From Cribrihabitans_A pelagius (GTDB lineage: Bacteria > Pseudomonadota > Alphaproteobacteria > Rhodobacterales > Rhodobacteraceae), in the NCBI RefSeq assembly GCF_048820915.1, contig NZ_JBMERR010000016.1, positions 48,985-112,984 on the forward strand: 64,000 nt of DNA. The letters are read 5' to 3'. The first letter of the stretch is position 1; each line of letters opens with the position of its first letter. The notes beneath the pieces are model-generated. The model saw nothing but the letters and a program-made list of their open reading frames with translations, did not search any database and had not been told where the DNA came from. The translations under genes were made by a program, and so were the position numbers. Below are positions 18,153-25,909 of this stretch, piece by piece.

Positions 18153-19418
18153 ATGAACATCCTTATTCTCGGCGGCGGCGGGCGCGAACATGCGCTCGCC
18201 TGGGCGGTGATGCAGAACCCCAAATGCGATAAGCTGATCGTCGCGCCGGGCAATGCGGGCATCGCCCAAATCGCCGACTGCGCCAGCCTCGACATCGGGG
18301 ACGGCGGCGCGGTGGCGGGCTTTGCCGAGGAAAACGCCATCGACTTCGTGATCATCGGCCCGGAGGCGCCGCTTGCGGCAGGCGTTGCGGACCGCCTGCG
18401 CGAGGCGGGTGTTCTGGTCTTCGGTCCCTCGGAGGCAGCGGCGCGGCTGGAAGCCTCCAAGCGCTTCACCAAGGAGATCTGCGATGCGGCCGGCGCGCCC
18501 ACCGCCGGATACGGCCATTTCACCGATGCGGAAGCGGCCAAGGCCTATGTGAAGGCGCAGGGCGCCCCGATCGTGGTCAAGGCCGACGGGCTCGCCGCGG
18601 GCAAGGGCGTCATCGTGGCAATGCAGGAGCAGGAGGCACTCGACGCGATTGACGGGATGTTCGGCGGCGCCTTCGGCGGGGCCGGCGCCGAAGTGGTGAT
18701 CGAGGAGTTCATGGAGGGCGAGGAGGCGTCGCTGTTCGTGCTGGTCGATGGCGAGGAAGTGCTGCCCATCGGCACGGCGCAGGACCACAAGCGCGTGGGT
18801 GAAGGCGACAGCGGCCCCAACACCGGCGGCATGGGCGCCTACTCCCCCGCCCCGGTATTGAGTGCTGCGATCGAAGAGAAGGCGATCGAGAAGATCGTGA
18901 AGCCGACGATGAAGGTGATGGCAGAGCGCGGCATGCCCTATCAGGGCGTGCTCTATGCCGGGCTGATGATCCGGGACGGTGTGCCGCGGCTGGTCGAGTA
19001 CAATGTCCGCTTCGGCGACCCGGAATGCCAGGTGCTGATGATGCGGCTGGGCGCGCAGGCGCTGGACCTGATGCACGCCGCCGCCGAAGGCCGCCTCGGG
19101 GACGCGCGGGTGAATTGGGGCGAGGATCACGCGATCACCGTGGTGATGGCTGCCGAAGGCTACCCCGGCGCCTACCGGAAGGGGACCGAGATCAGGGGGC
19201 TGGACAGCCTGCCTGAGGACAGCAGCAACATGGTTTTCCATGCAGGCACCAAGTCCGAAGACGGCAAGGTGCTGGCCGCCGGCGGCCGGGTTCTGAACGT
19301 GACTGCGCGCGGCGGCAGCCTGCAGGAGGCCCGCGACCGCGCCTATGCGATGGTGGATGCGCTCGACTGGCCCGAAGGCTTCTGCCGCCGCGACATCGGC
19401 TGGCGCGCGCTGAGCTGA
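18153..19418 (+). CDS. purD: Phosphoribosylamine-glycine ligase (GAR synthetase)
   Basis: 421 aa. The enzyme ligates glycine to phosphoribosylamine in step two of purine synthesis. The N-terminal domain starts MNILILGGGGREHALAW; the ATP-grasp fold follows with VKADGLAAGKGV, EEFMEGEEASLF and the AQDHKRVGEGDSGPNTGGMG signature. NVRFGDPECQ marks the metal site. The start at 18153 is supported by GGAG eight bases upstream and by the family N-terminus. It stands alone, divergent from xseA; purA lies elsewhere in the window at 37-38 kb. Confidence 0.96.
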   Translation: MNILILGGGGREHALAWAVMQNPKCDKLIVAPGNAGIAQIADCASLDIGDGGAVAGFAEENAIDFVIIGPEAPLAAGVADRLREAGVLVFGPSEAAARLEASKRFTKEICDAAGAPTAGYGHFTDAEAAKAYVKAQGAPIVVKADGLAAGKGVIVAMQEQEALDAIDGMFGGAFGGAGAEVVIEEFMEGEEASLFVLVDGEEVLPIGTAQDHKRVGEGDSGPNTGGMGAYSPAPVLSAAIEEKAIEKIVKPTMKVMAERGMPYQGVLYAGLMIRDGVPRLVEYNVRFGDPECQVLMMRLGAQALDLMHAAAEGRLGDARVNWGEDHAITVVMAAEGYPGAYRKGTEIRGLDSLPEDSSNMVFHAGTKSEDGKVLAAGGRVLNVTARGGSLQEARDRAYAMVDALDWPEGFCRRDIGWRALS

Positions 19419-19457
19419 TCTGCGCCTGATCGCCGCGCTTCCCGCAAGGGGCGCGCT

Positions 19458-19510
19458 CCCGCCTGCGCCGGCCCCTCCGCGGGATGGGCCTGGCAGTTGG
19501 GCCGTGGCCT
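19458..19510 (+). repeat. Short dispersed repeat, copy 1 (partner at 20751)
   Basis: TCCCGCCTGCGCCG, a GGATGGG segment and CAGTTGGGCCG appear in the same order and spacing as at 20751-20803. The two copies flank the bestrophin-like gene in the same orientation. Identity by eye is roughly 80 percent. Confidence 0.5.
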
Positions 19511-19667
19511 GGGCGCTCGCGCGCCCGGCGGCACCGCATTGCGGCGAAGATTTTGCGGGACGTCATCGCTGCCATGCCGCATTCGCGTGCAGGCTGCCGT
19601 TTGCGGCCATGTGCGGCCGGGGCCTTGCCTCGCACCTTGAGGGCGGACGGACCGCAGGGAGACCCGA

Positions 19668-20549
19668 ATGATCCTGAGAGAAAAACCCGGGGCGCTGCAG
19701 CTCCTGTTTGCGGTGCAGGGCTCGGTCCTGCCGCGCATCCTGCCGCGCGTCCTGGGACTGGCCGGGCTGGCCGCATTGATGGTCTGGGCCGACGGGGCCG
19801 TGATGGCGCTGCCGCATCTCGACCCCGGGCCGATGGCGGTCTTCGGGGTGGCGCTCTCGCTGTTCCTCGGATTCCGCAACAACGCCGCCTATGACCGCTG
19901 GTGGGAGGCGCGCAGGCTTTGGGGGCAGCTGGTAGCCGGGCTGCGCGCGCTGGGGCGGGAGGCGGAGATCTTCGTTCCCGGCAAGGACGGCCGCCAGCGC
20001 CTGCTGCGCCTGGCGCTGGCTTTCCTGCACCTGCACCGGCTGAACCTGCGCGCGCAGGCCGCGGACAGCGCCGCCTCCGCCTGGACCGGTACCCTGCCCG
20101 CGCCCGCTCCGCACTCCGCCTGCGCGGCGCTGGACCGTATGGCACGGGAGGTCGCGGCTTCCGGCGCCGATGGGTTCGGGCGCAAGGCCCTGGGCGAGCG
20201 GCTGGCAGATCTGACCCTGGCGCAGGCCGGCTGCGAGCGCATCGCGGCAACACCCTTGCCCTATGTCTATTCGCTTTTGGTGTTCCGCACCGCCTATCTC
20301 TACTGCCTGCTGATCCCCTTTGCCCTGTTCGACGCGGCGGGCTGGCTGACGCCGCTGTTCACGGCCATCGCGGCCTATGTGTTCTTCGGGCTGGCCGAGG
20401 TCTCGGAGGAGCTGGCGCACCCTTTCGGCGCCACCGGCAACGGGCTGCCGCTGGACGCGATGTGCCGGACGGTGGAAATCTCGCTGGCGCCGCATCTGGA
20501 CCTCGATCCGCCGCCACCCTTGCGGCCTGCGGACTACGTGCTGAACTGA
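19668..20549 (+). CDS. Bestrophin-like (UPF0187) membrane channel protein
   Basis: 293 aa. It carries the family signature FRNNAAYDRWWEAR at about residue 66, hydrophobic helices near residues 22-60 and 195-240, and a C-terminal segment with EVSEELAHPFG then NGLPLDAMCRTVE, as in bacterial bestrophins. Family members form pentameric ion channels, anion-selective in animals and cation-selective in at least one bacterial example. The ATG at 19668 follows a purine-rich GGAGACCCGA tract. The gene stands alone between two long non-coding stretches. Confidence 0.86.
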   Translation: MILREKPGALQLLFAVQGSVLPRILPRVLGLAGLAALMVWADGAVMALPHLDPGPMAVFGVALSLFLGFRNNAAYDRWWEARRLWGQLVAGLRALGREAEIFVPGKDGRQRLLRLALAFLHLHRLNLRAQAADSAASAWTGTLPAPAPHSACAALDRMAREVAASGADGFGRKALGERLADLTLAQAGCERIAATPLPYVYSLLVFRTAYLYCLLIPFALFDAAGWLTPLFTAIAAYVFFGLAEVSEELAHPFGATGNGLPLDAMCRTVEISLAPHLDLDPPPPLRPADYVLN

Positions 20550-21057
20550 GGAAGGCGGCGCCTGCGCGGGCTGCCTGCGGCCGCAAGCCGTTTCCGCCGC
20601 GGCGCTTGGCGGGCCAGGCTTCGGGAGAGACGGGCCGCAGCCGCCATCCGCATGAGGAGAGGCGATGGACCGGGGCGCCCAAGACGGCACCGCCGGCGAA
20701 GTTGCCGGGACGCAGGGCAGCCCCCGGCAGGCGGACCGTGGAGCGGAGCGTTCCCGCCTGCGCCGCCCCATCTGCCGGATGGGGCTCACAGTTGGGCCGG
20801 GCGCCGCGCTTGCGCGCGGCGCAGGTTGCGCCCGGCGGCAAGTGGCGGCAGGCGCAGCGGGCGATGCGGCGCCGCGTTTCAGAAAGTGCGGGGGGAGGGC
20901 TAAAATACTGAAAGCTTGCGAAGCGTGCTGCGGGCGGCCTGTACCCGCGGTCTGTCTTTGCAGCATGGCGGTTGTTCACGCCGCCGGCAGACCCGCCTCT
21001 CCACCCGCCGAAAGCGCCTTCGCCGCCAACGCGCGGCGTGCGGGACGGAGCCGGGGA
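20550..21057. other. Intergenic stretch without a recognisable gene
   Basis: About 500 GC-rich bases between the bestrophin-like gene and the ferredoxin terminus. Several open frames exist on both strands, but none has a ribosome site plus family-like protein. It holds the second copy of a short repeat at 20751-20803. Nothing else could be assigned. Confidence 0.6.
20751..20803 (+). repeat. Short dispersed repeat, copy 2
   Basis: Same elements as at 19458: TTCCCGCCTGCGCCG, GGATGGGGCT and ACAGTTGGGCCGGG, followed by a GC-rich palindromic tract (GCGCGGCGC-like). Located in otherwise empty sequence downstream of the bestrophin-like gene. Confidence 0.5.
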
Positions 21058-21088
21058 GCGGGCGGGCAGACGCCGCGCGCCCGCCCGC
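21058..21088 (-). terminator. GC hairpin after the ferredoxin gene
   Basis: GCGGGCGGGC pairs perfectly with GCCCGCCCGC across an 11-base loop, starting 8 bases past the ferredoxin stop. There is no T tract, so it may only stabilise the 3' end or assist factor-dependent termination. Confidence 0.5.
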
Positions 21089-21096
21089 CTGCCGTA

Positions 21097-21420
21097 TCAG
21101 ATCTGCTTTTCGGGCATATGCACGACGAGCCCGTCCAGCGCGTCGGTCACCTTGAGCTGGCATGTCAGGCGCGAGCGCGCCGGGTCGGGCTCATAGGCAA
21201 AGTCCAGCATGTCTTCTTCCATGTCGTCCTTCGCCGGCAACTTCTCCACCCAGGCGGCATCGACGTAAACATGGCAGGTCGAGCAGGCACAGGCGCCGCC
21301 GCAATCGGCCTCGATGCCCGGGATGTTGTTGTCGCGCGCGCCTTCCATCACGGTCAGCCCGCTGGCGACCTCGACGACGTGCTCGGTGCCGTTGTGCTCG
21401 ATATAGGTGATCTTTGCCAT
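21097..21420 (-). CDS. Adrenodoxin/putidaredoxin-type 2Fe-2S ferredoxin
   Basis: 107 aa. Cluster cysteines Cys40, Cys46, Cys49 and Cys87 follow the C-x5-C-x2-C...C pattern of vertebrate-type ferredoxins (CGGACACSTCHVYV and RLTCQLK). Such small soluble electron carriers serve cytochrome P450s or Fe-S biogenesis in alphaproteobacteria. The ATG at 21420 has GGGAAGAGAG upstream; the open frame extends beyond but overlaps the LexA-box promoter of the opposite strand. No reductase or P450 gene is adjacent, so its partner is unknown. The spacing to the divergent SOS-type promoter is about 110 bases. Confidence 0.92.
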   Translation of the reverse strand: MAKITYIEHNGTEHVVEVASGLTVMEGARDNNIPGIEADCGGACACSTCHVYVDAAWVEKLPAKDDMEEDMLDFAYEPDPARSRLTCQLKVTDALDGLVVHMPEKQI

Positions 21421-21533
21421 CGTCAGCTCTCTTCCCTTTTCCGGTACTTGCCGGACTGTGTAGCCAAGCCGCCGCGCCGCTGCCAGCCCCATTTGCGACC
21501 CCGGGCTGACGCGGCTGGACGCCCGGGGTAAAT

Positions 21534-21548
21534 GTTCTATATATGTTC
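21534..21548 (+). promoter_or_regulatory. LexA operator (alphaproteobacterial SOS box)
   Basis: GTTC TATATAT GTTC, an exact match to the alphaproteobacterial GTTC-N7-GTTC LexA box. It lies about 45 bases before the ATG of the dnaE2 remnant and 114 bases before the ferredoxin start. In this group such boxes drive the imuA-imuB-dnaE2 mutagenesis operon, which fits the remnant that follows. Confidence 0.85.
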
Positions 21549-21592
21549 TCACTCCACTCACCACCCGCAACCATCCCGCACCCTGAGGCCCA

Positions 21593-22015
21593 ATGCCGCC
21601 CGCACCGCCGCCGCCCGCATCTGTCCCGCGCCCGCGCCGCCCCTGGCCGCGCCCGCCGGTCTGCCTGCCCTCCGCCCGCCTGGCCGAGCCGCCGGAGAAC
21701 GCCCGGATCACCGTGGCCGGGCTGGTGATCCTGAGGCAGCGGCCGGGCACCGCCAAGGGGGTGATCTTCCTGACGCTCGAGGATGAGACCGGCATCGTCA
21801 ACGTGATCGTCTGGCGCAAGATCTACGAGACCTTCCGCCGGGCGGTGATTGCCGGACGGCTCCTGCGGGTGACCGGACGGCTGCAGCGGGCGCATGCGGT
21901 CACCCATGTGATCGCCGAGATCATCGAGGACATCTCGCCCATGCTCGACCAGCTGTTGAGCGAACAGGGGCGGCAGGACGATCCCGCCTTTGCGCCGGGT
22001 CCGGAACTGGGCTAG
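21593..22015 (+). pseudogene. dnaE2: Severed 3' end of error-prone DNA polymerase dnaE2
   Basis: The 140-codon frame encodes only the C-terminal OB-fold of DnaE2, from about codon 33: RITVAGLVILRQRPGTAKG, VIFLTLEDETGIVNVIVW and VTHVIAEIIEDISP. An intact DnaE2 is over 1000 residues, so the finger, palm, PHP and thumb regions are gone. The first ~30 codons are a Pro/Arg-rich stretch unrelated to DnaE2. A LexA box sits just upstream, suggesting that an internal deletion joined the imuA-imuB-dnaE2 promoter to the very end of dnaE2. A short OB protein could still be made, but no catalytic role is possible. Confidence 0.85.
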
Positions 22016-22067
22016 GGTCCGGCGCAACCGCAGCCGCGCGCCGCGCCTGCCCCCGGGGACCCTGCGC

Positions 22068-22610
22068 ATGCCGCCCAGCCGATCCATTCTCTGGCCCTTG
22101 CCGCCTGCCTGGCCGAAAGGCGCCCTGGCCGCACTGCTGCTGGCGGCGCTGACGGCCTGCAACGGCGCGGGCACGGGGGACTCTGCCACCCGCGCGGGCC
22201 ATTACGCGCCCCCCGGCGCGCCGCCCGGAACCTGCTGGAGCAAGCACACCCGTCCCGCCGTGATCGAGACCGTGACAAGCCAGGTGCTGGTGCGGCCAGC
22301 CGAGACCGATGCCGCGGGCCAGGTGGTCCGCGCCGCGCTGTTCCGCACCGAGACCCGGCAGGAGATCGTCGAGCCGCGCCGCGAGACCTGGTTCGAGATC
22401 CCCTGCGCCCTCAGCATGACGCCGGAGTTCATCCGCACGGTGCAGCGCGCGCTGGCGGCGCGCGGGCTCTACCGCGGACCGGTGCATGGCCGCATGGACG
22501 CCGCCACCCGCGCCGCCGTGCAGCGCTATCAGCAGCCAATGGGGCTGGACAGCGGCACCCTGTCGCTCTCTGCCGCGCGCAAGCTGGGGCTGGTGGCCGT
22601 TGGCGGCTGA
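22068..22610 (+). CDS. Lipoprotein with a peptidoglycan-binding-like domain
   Basis: 180 aa. A lipoprotein signal peptide ends in the lipobox LTAC with Cys31 as the lipidated residue. The C-terminal 70 residues (TPEFIRTVQRALAARGLYRG, then DAATRAAVQRYQ) form a PG_binding_1-like three-helix repeat that grips cell-wall peptide stems. The central region, with paired cysteines (GTCWSK and IPCALS), is not recognised. The start at 22068 gives a normal signal peptide. It follows the dnaE2 remnant by about 50 bases on the same strand. Confidence 0.75.
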   Translation: MPPSRSILWPLPPAWPKGALAALLLAALTACNGAGTGDSATRAGHYAPPGAPPGTCWSKHTRPAVIETVTSQVLVRPAETDAAGQVVRAALFRTETRQEIVEPRRETWFEIPCALSMTPEFIRTVQRALAARGLYRGPVHGRMDAATRAAVQRYQQPMGLDSGTLSLSAARKLGLVAVGG

Positions 22611-22736
22611 TGTCCCCCCGCCTCACCAGAAGCGCCCTGCCCCTGCAGGCAGTTCCCAGCCTCACACCCATCTGCTAGGCTCCGCCTGGCCGGTCCCGCC
22701 CTCCGGCCGACCCGCCGCAAAGGAGACCGACCCGCC

Positions 22737-23405
22737 ATGCTGAAACCCCGCCTGCCCGACACCGGGTTCCTGTCCGGCGCTTCGGGGCCGCTCAGGCGCA
22801 TGCTGGAGAGCCAGGCCACCGAGGTGCGGCTGCGCCAGGGCGAGACGCTGTTCGAGCAGGGCGATGCAGGGGACGCGCTGTATGCGATCATCGAGGGGGC
22901 GCTGGAGTTCTCGATCCTCTCGGCCTCCGGGCGCAAGCTGTCGCTGGACATGATGCGCCCCGGAGCCGTCTTCGGCGAGATTGCCCTGTTCGACCCGGGC
23001 GAGCGCACTGCCACCGCAACCGCCGCCGAGCCCAGCCGCCTGCGCCGGGTGCGCAGCCGCGACGTGCTGGCGCAGATCCGCCAGCATCCCGACCTGGCGG
23101 CCGACCTGTTGCGCCTCGCCGGGCAGCGGATGCGCTGGATGAACGCGCAGCTGAACGAGCAGGTGTTCCTGCCGATGCCGGTGCGGCTGGCGCGCAAGCT
23201 GATCTACCTGGCGCCGGAAAGCGGCAGCGGCCGGATAGCGCTGTCGCAGGCGGAACTGGCGGAATTTGTCGGCGCCACGCGGGAGGCGGTCTCCAAAACG
23301 CTGGCGGCCTGGAAGCGCAGCGGGCTGGTCGGCATCACCCGCGGCGGGGTGGAGATTCTGGACCGGGCCGAACTGGCGCTCTTGGCCGATCCGGACCTGA
23401 TCTGA
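22737..23405 (+). CDS. Crp/Fnr-family transcriptional regulator
   Basis: 222 aa. An N-terminal cyclic-nucleotide-binding-type beta roll (FEQGDAGDALYAIIEGALEF and GAVFGEIALFDPGERTAT) is followed by a long dimer helix and a winged helix-turn-helix (SQAELAEFVGATREAVSKTL). There are no cysteines that could hold an Fe-S cluster, so it is not an oxygen-sensing FNR; the ligand is unknown. The ATG at 22737 follows GGAGACCGACCCGCC. A TGTGA-N6-TCACA palindrome 370 bases downstream is a plausible target of this or a related regulator. Confidence 0.88.
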   Translation: MLKPRLPDTGFLSGASGPLRRMLESQATEVRLRQGETLFEQGDAGDALYAIIEGALEFSILSASGRKLSLDMMRPGAVFGEIALFDPGERTATATAAEPSRLRRVRSRDVLAQIRQHPDLAADLLRLAGQRMRWMNAQLNEQVFLPMPVRLARKLIYLAPESGSGRIALSQAELAEFVGATREAVSKTLAAWKRSGLVGITRGGVEILDRAELALLADPDLI

Positions 23406-23523
23406 GCCGCCGAAGCTGCCGGCAAGCTCCGGCAAATTGGAGGGTCCGCCAACCGCGCCGCTCCTGCATGGGGATCACTCCACCATTGCACCCGCGCACC
23501 GAACCTCGCCGCGCCCCGCCGCC

Positions 23524-23676
23524 GCGCCCGGTAGCGATCCGCAGGAGTGTGTCCCGCGGTCTATCGCTGCCAAGTCCGTGCGCCCTCCCGACGGAGCGGC
23601 TGTCCTTCGCCAAATCGCCGCCGAGTCGGGGGGGCGGCGGCGGTGCGCGGCGGCCTTCCGCCTTGTCGCGCGCCGG
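23524..23676 (+). repeat. ~150-bp dispersed intergenic repeat, copy A
   Basis: The most conserved block is GCCAAATCGCCGCC, then a G-rich tract, then GTGCGCGGCGGCCTTCCG and CCTTGTCGCGCGC. It aligns by eye over its length with 38431-38581 and 56893-57043, all on the plus strand. It lies in a 644-base gap without genes. No long open frame or transposase is inside. Confidence 0.7.
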
Positions 23677-23772
23677 GGCAATCAGCTTCGGTTCAGTTTG
23701 TTGCGCCCGGATGCTGACCGGCACGAAAGGTGCCCCCCCCGGACTCACCCGCTCCCTACGCTGAAACCTGCC

Positions 23773-23790
23773 CTGTGACGCAGGTCACAG
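23773..23790. promoter_or_regulatory. Crp/Fnr-type palindromic site without an obvious gene
   Basis: CTGTGACGCAGGTCACAG is a perfect palindrome matching TGTGA-N6-TCACA. A TAGGTC-type -10 lies about 30 bases to the right of its centre, and AGGAGG at 23825-23830 would suit a ribosome site. The frame that follows stops after a few codons. The only nearby gene on the plus strand is the Crp/Fnr regulator, which lies upstream. Confidence 0.6.
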
Positions 23791-23967
23791 ACGCTGCCGC
23801 CGCTCTAGGTCAATCTGGCGCAACAGGAGGCCGTTATCCGTTCCATCCCAGCGGCTCCCTGACCTCAGGAGCCGCGTGCCCGGTGGCGCGCGGCTCTCCG
23901 CTCTCTTTCCCAAAGCTCCCCTTCAAAATTCCCCGGTCTGACCAGGCGGCACCCGCCCGCTCGCACG

Positions 23968-23993
23968 GAAAAGGCCGGGCATTCGCCCGGCCT
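23968..23993 (-). terminator. Rho-independent terminator of degP
   Basis: On the minus strand AGGCCGGGC pairs with GCCCGGCCT (9 bp, 4-base loop) and is followed by TTTTCC. It lies 57 bases past the degP stop and closes the hflK-hflC-DUF2065-degP cluster. Confidence 0.8.
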
Positions 23994-24049
23994 CCGGCTT
24001 GGCCCGGTTCCCCGCGGCAGGCATCCCGCCCGCTGCAGGTCCCGGAATG

Positions 24050-25543
24050 TTACTCTTCGAGGTTCAGTGCCACGAAGCGCGGCTCGCCGCCGCGGCGCAC
24101 CAGGAGCAGCAGCGACTTGCGGCCCGCTTCCCTGGCATCCGCGACCTGGGTTTCCAGCTCGGCGATGGAGGCCACCTTCTGCTGGCCCGCCTCGGTGATC
24201 ACGTCACCGGCGCGCAGACCTTTCTCCCAGGCCTCCGAGGCTTCGTTAACCGACAGGATCGCCAGGCCTTCGACGCCCGCAGGCACATTCAGATCGCGGC
24301 GCAGCTCATCGTTCAGAACGCCGACGGAGAGGCCCAGAAGCTCCTTCTCGGTCACGTCGGGGCTGCCTTCGGCTTCCGGCAGGGAGGAGCCGCCCACGGC
24401 GTCTTCGCGGCGGCCGAGAGTCACGCGCAGGGTTTCGGTCTTGCCTTCGCGGTGGACCACGACGCGCACGGTCTTGCCGACCTCGGTGTTGCCGACCTGG
24501 CGCACCAGGGCGCGGGTGTCGGCGACATCGGTGCCGTCGAAGCTGACGATCACGTCGCCCGCCATCATGCCCGCCTGCTTGGCCGGGCCGTCCGGCACTT
24601 CGGTGACCAGCGCGCCCTTGGGCTTGCTGAGACCGATGGCCTCGGCCAGGTCGGCGTCCACATCCTGGATCTTCACGCCCAGCCAGCCGCGGCGGGTCTC
24701 GCCGAATTCCTTCAGCTGCTCGACCACCTTGCTGACCACATTGGAGGCCATAGAGAAGCCAATGCCGATGGAGCCGCCGTTGGGCGACAGGATCGCGGTG
24801 TTCACACCGACCACCTCGCCGTCCATGTTGAACAGCGGCCCGCCCGAGTTGCCGCGGTTGATCGCCGCGTCGGTCTGGATGTAATCGTCATAAGAGCCCG
24901 AAAGCTCGCGGTTGCGGGCCGAGACAATACCGGCCGAGACCGAGAAGCCCTGCCCCAGCGGGTTGCCCATTGCCACCACCCAGTCGCCGACCAGCGCGGT
25001 GTCGCTGTCGCCGAATTTCACGAACTTCAGCGGGCCGGGCGCCTCGACCTTCAGCAGCGCGATATCGGTGTTGGGATCGGTGCCAACCACCTTGGCAGGC
25101 AGCGGGCGCGCGGGCTGGCCTTCGCCCGGGTAGAATTCGATCTCGATCTCGTCGGCGGCCTCGATCACGTGGTTGTTGGTGACGATATAGCCGTCTTCAG
25201 AGATCACGAAGCCCGAGCCCAGCGCCGAGGAGCGGCGCGGCCGCGGGGTGCCATTGCCGCTGCCGTTGCGGTCCTGGAACTCGCGGAAGAAATCTTCGAA
25301 CGGGGAGCCCTCGGGCACGATGCCCTGCGGGCCGGTGCGGCCCTCGATCATTGTGGAGGTGGCGATATTGACCACCGCGGGGCTGATCTTCTCGGCCAGC
25401 GGTGCCAGGCTTTCGGGCCGGGCCAGCCCGGGCACCGCCTGCAGCAGCAGAATGGCCGCGCTCAGCAGTGCCAGCAGGAACAGCCGCAGGGGGACCGGCC
25501 GTTCGCTTGCCTGTTCGGATAAAACTATTGCCTGTGGCTGCAC
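24050..25543 (-). CDS. degP: Periplasmic serine protease/chaperone of the DegP/HtrA family
   Basis: 497 aa. A signal peptide (LFLLALLSAAILLLQAVPGLA) directs it to the periplasm. The trypsin-like domain has the catalytic triad His125 (TNNHVIEA), Asp160 (NTDIALLK) and Ser233 (GNSGGPLF), followed by two PDZ domains. It degrades or refolds damaged envelope proteins. I prefer a GTG start at 25543 because AAGGAG lies seven bases before it; an ATG 18 bases upstream overlaps that ribosome site. It lies downstream of hflK-hflC-DUF2065, a conserved order that joins membrane and periplasmic quality control. DegQ or MucD would be equally valid names. Confidence 0.94.
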   Translation of the reverse strand: MQPQAIVLSEQASERPVPLRLFLLALLSAAILLLQAVPGLARPESLAPLAEKISPAVVNIATSTMIEGRTGPQGIVPEGSPFEDFFREFQDRNGSGNGTPRPRRSSALGSGFVISEDGYIVTNNHVIEAADEIEIEFYPGEGQPARPLPAKVVGTDPNTDIALLKVEAPGPLKFVKFGDSDTALVGDWVVAMGNPLGQGFSVSAGIVSARNRELSGSYDDYIQTDAAINRGNSGGPLFNMDGEVVGVNTAILSPNGGSIGIGFSMASNVVSKVVEQLKEFGETRRGWLGVKIQDVDADLAEAIGLSKPKGALVTEVPDGPAKQAGMMAGDVIVSFDGTDVADTRALVRQVGNTEVGKTVRVVVHREGKTETLRVTLGRREDAVGGSSLPEAEGSPDVTEKELLGLSVGVLNDELRRDLNVPAGVEGLAILSVNEASEAWEKGLRAGDVITEAGQQKVASIAELETQVADAREAGRKSLLLLVRRGGEPRFVALNLEE

Positions 25544-25714
25544 GGAACTACTCCTTGTCATAGCCGTCTTGTTCTTGTCTGCGCCGGTGCGGGCCCCGGG
25601 ACACGGGCCGCCGGCGGGCGGTCATGGCTCCAATGTAAGAGTTTGCGGCCATACCGCAATGAATGTTGCAAGCAATCAAGCCCGCGTGAGGACAGGGCCG
25701 CGCTTGCGGCCGGG

Positions 25715-25909
25715 TCAGAGCCCAAGGCGGAACGCCAGCCAGACCAGCACCAGCCCCAGAGCCACGGCAGCAAGCCCGGCCAGTCTGCGCTGATCCTCGC
25801 CGATAAGGCGCAGCATTTCGAGCAGGCGCTCCACAAGCGAAGGGGCCAGCACATAGACCAGCCCCTCCACAATCAATACCAGCCCTATGGCCAGCAGCAG
25901 CATTGCCAT
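25715..25909 (-). CDS. DUF2065-family small membrane protein
   Basis: 64 aa with two transmembrane helices (MAMLLLAIGLVLIVEGLVYVL and AVALGLVLVWLAFRLG) and a short basic loop. The family is regularly found between hflC and degP in proteobacteria, but its function is unknown. The ATG at 25909 overlaps the hflC stop as TGATG, indicating translational coupling; a GTG one codon earlier is possible. Roughly 170 bases separate it from degP. Confidence 0.85.
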   Translation of the reverse strand: MAMLLLAIGLVLIVEGLVYVLAPSLVERLLEMLRLIGEDQRRLAGLAAVALGLVLVWLAFRLGL

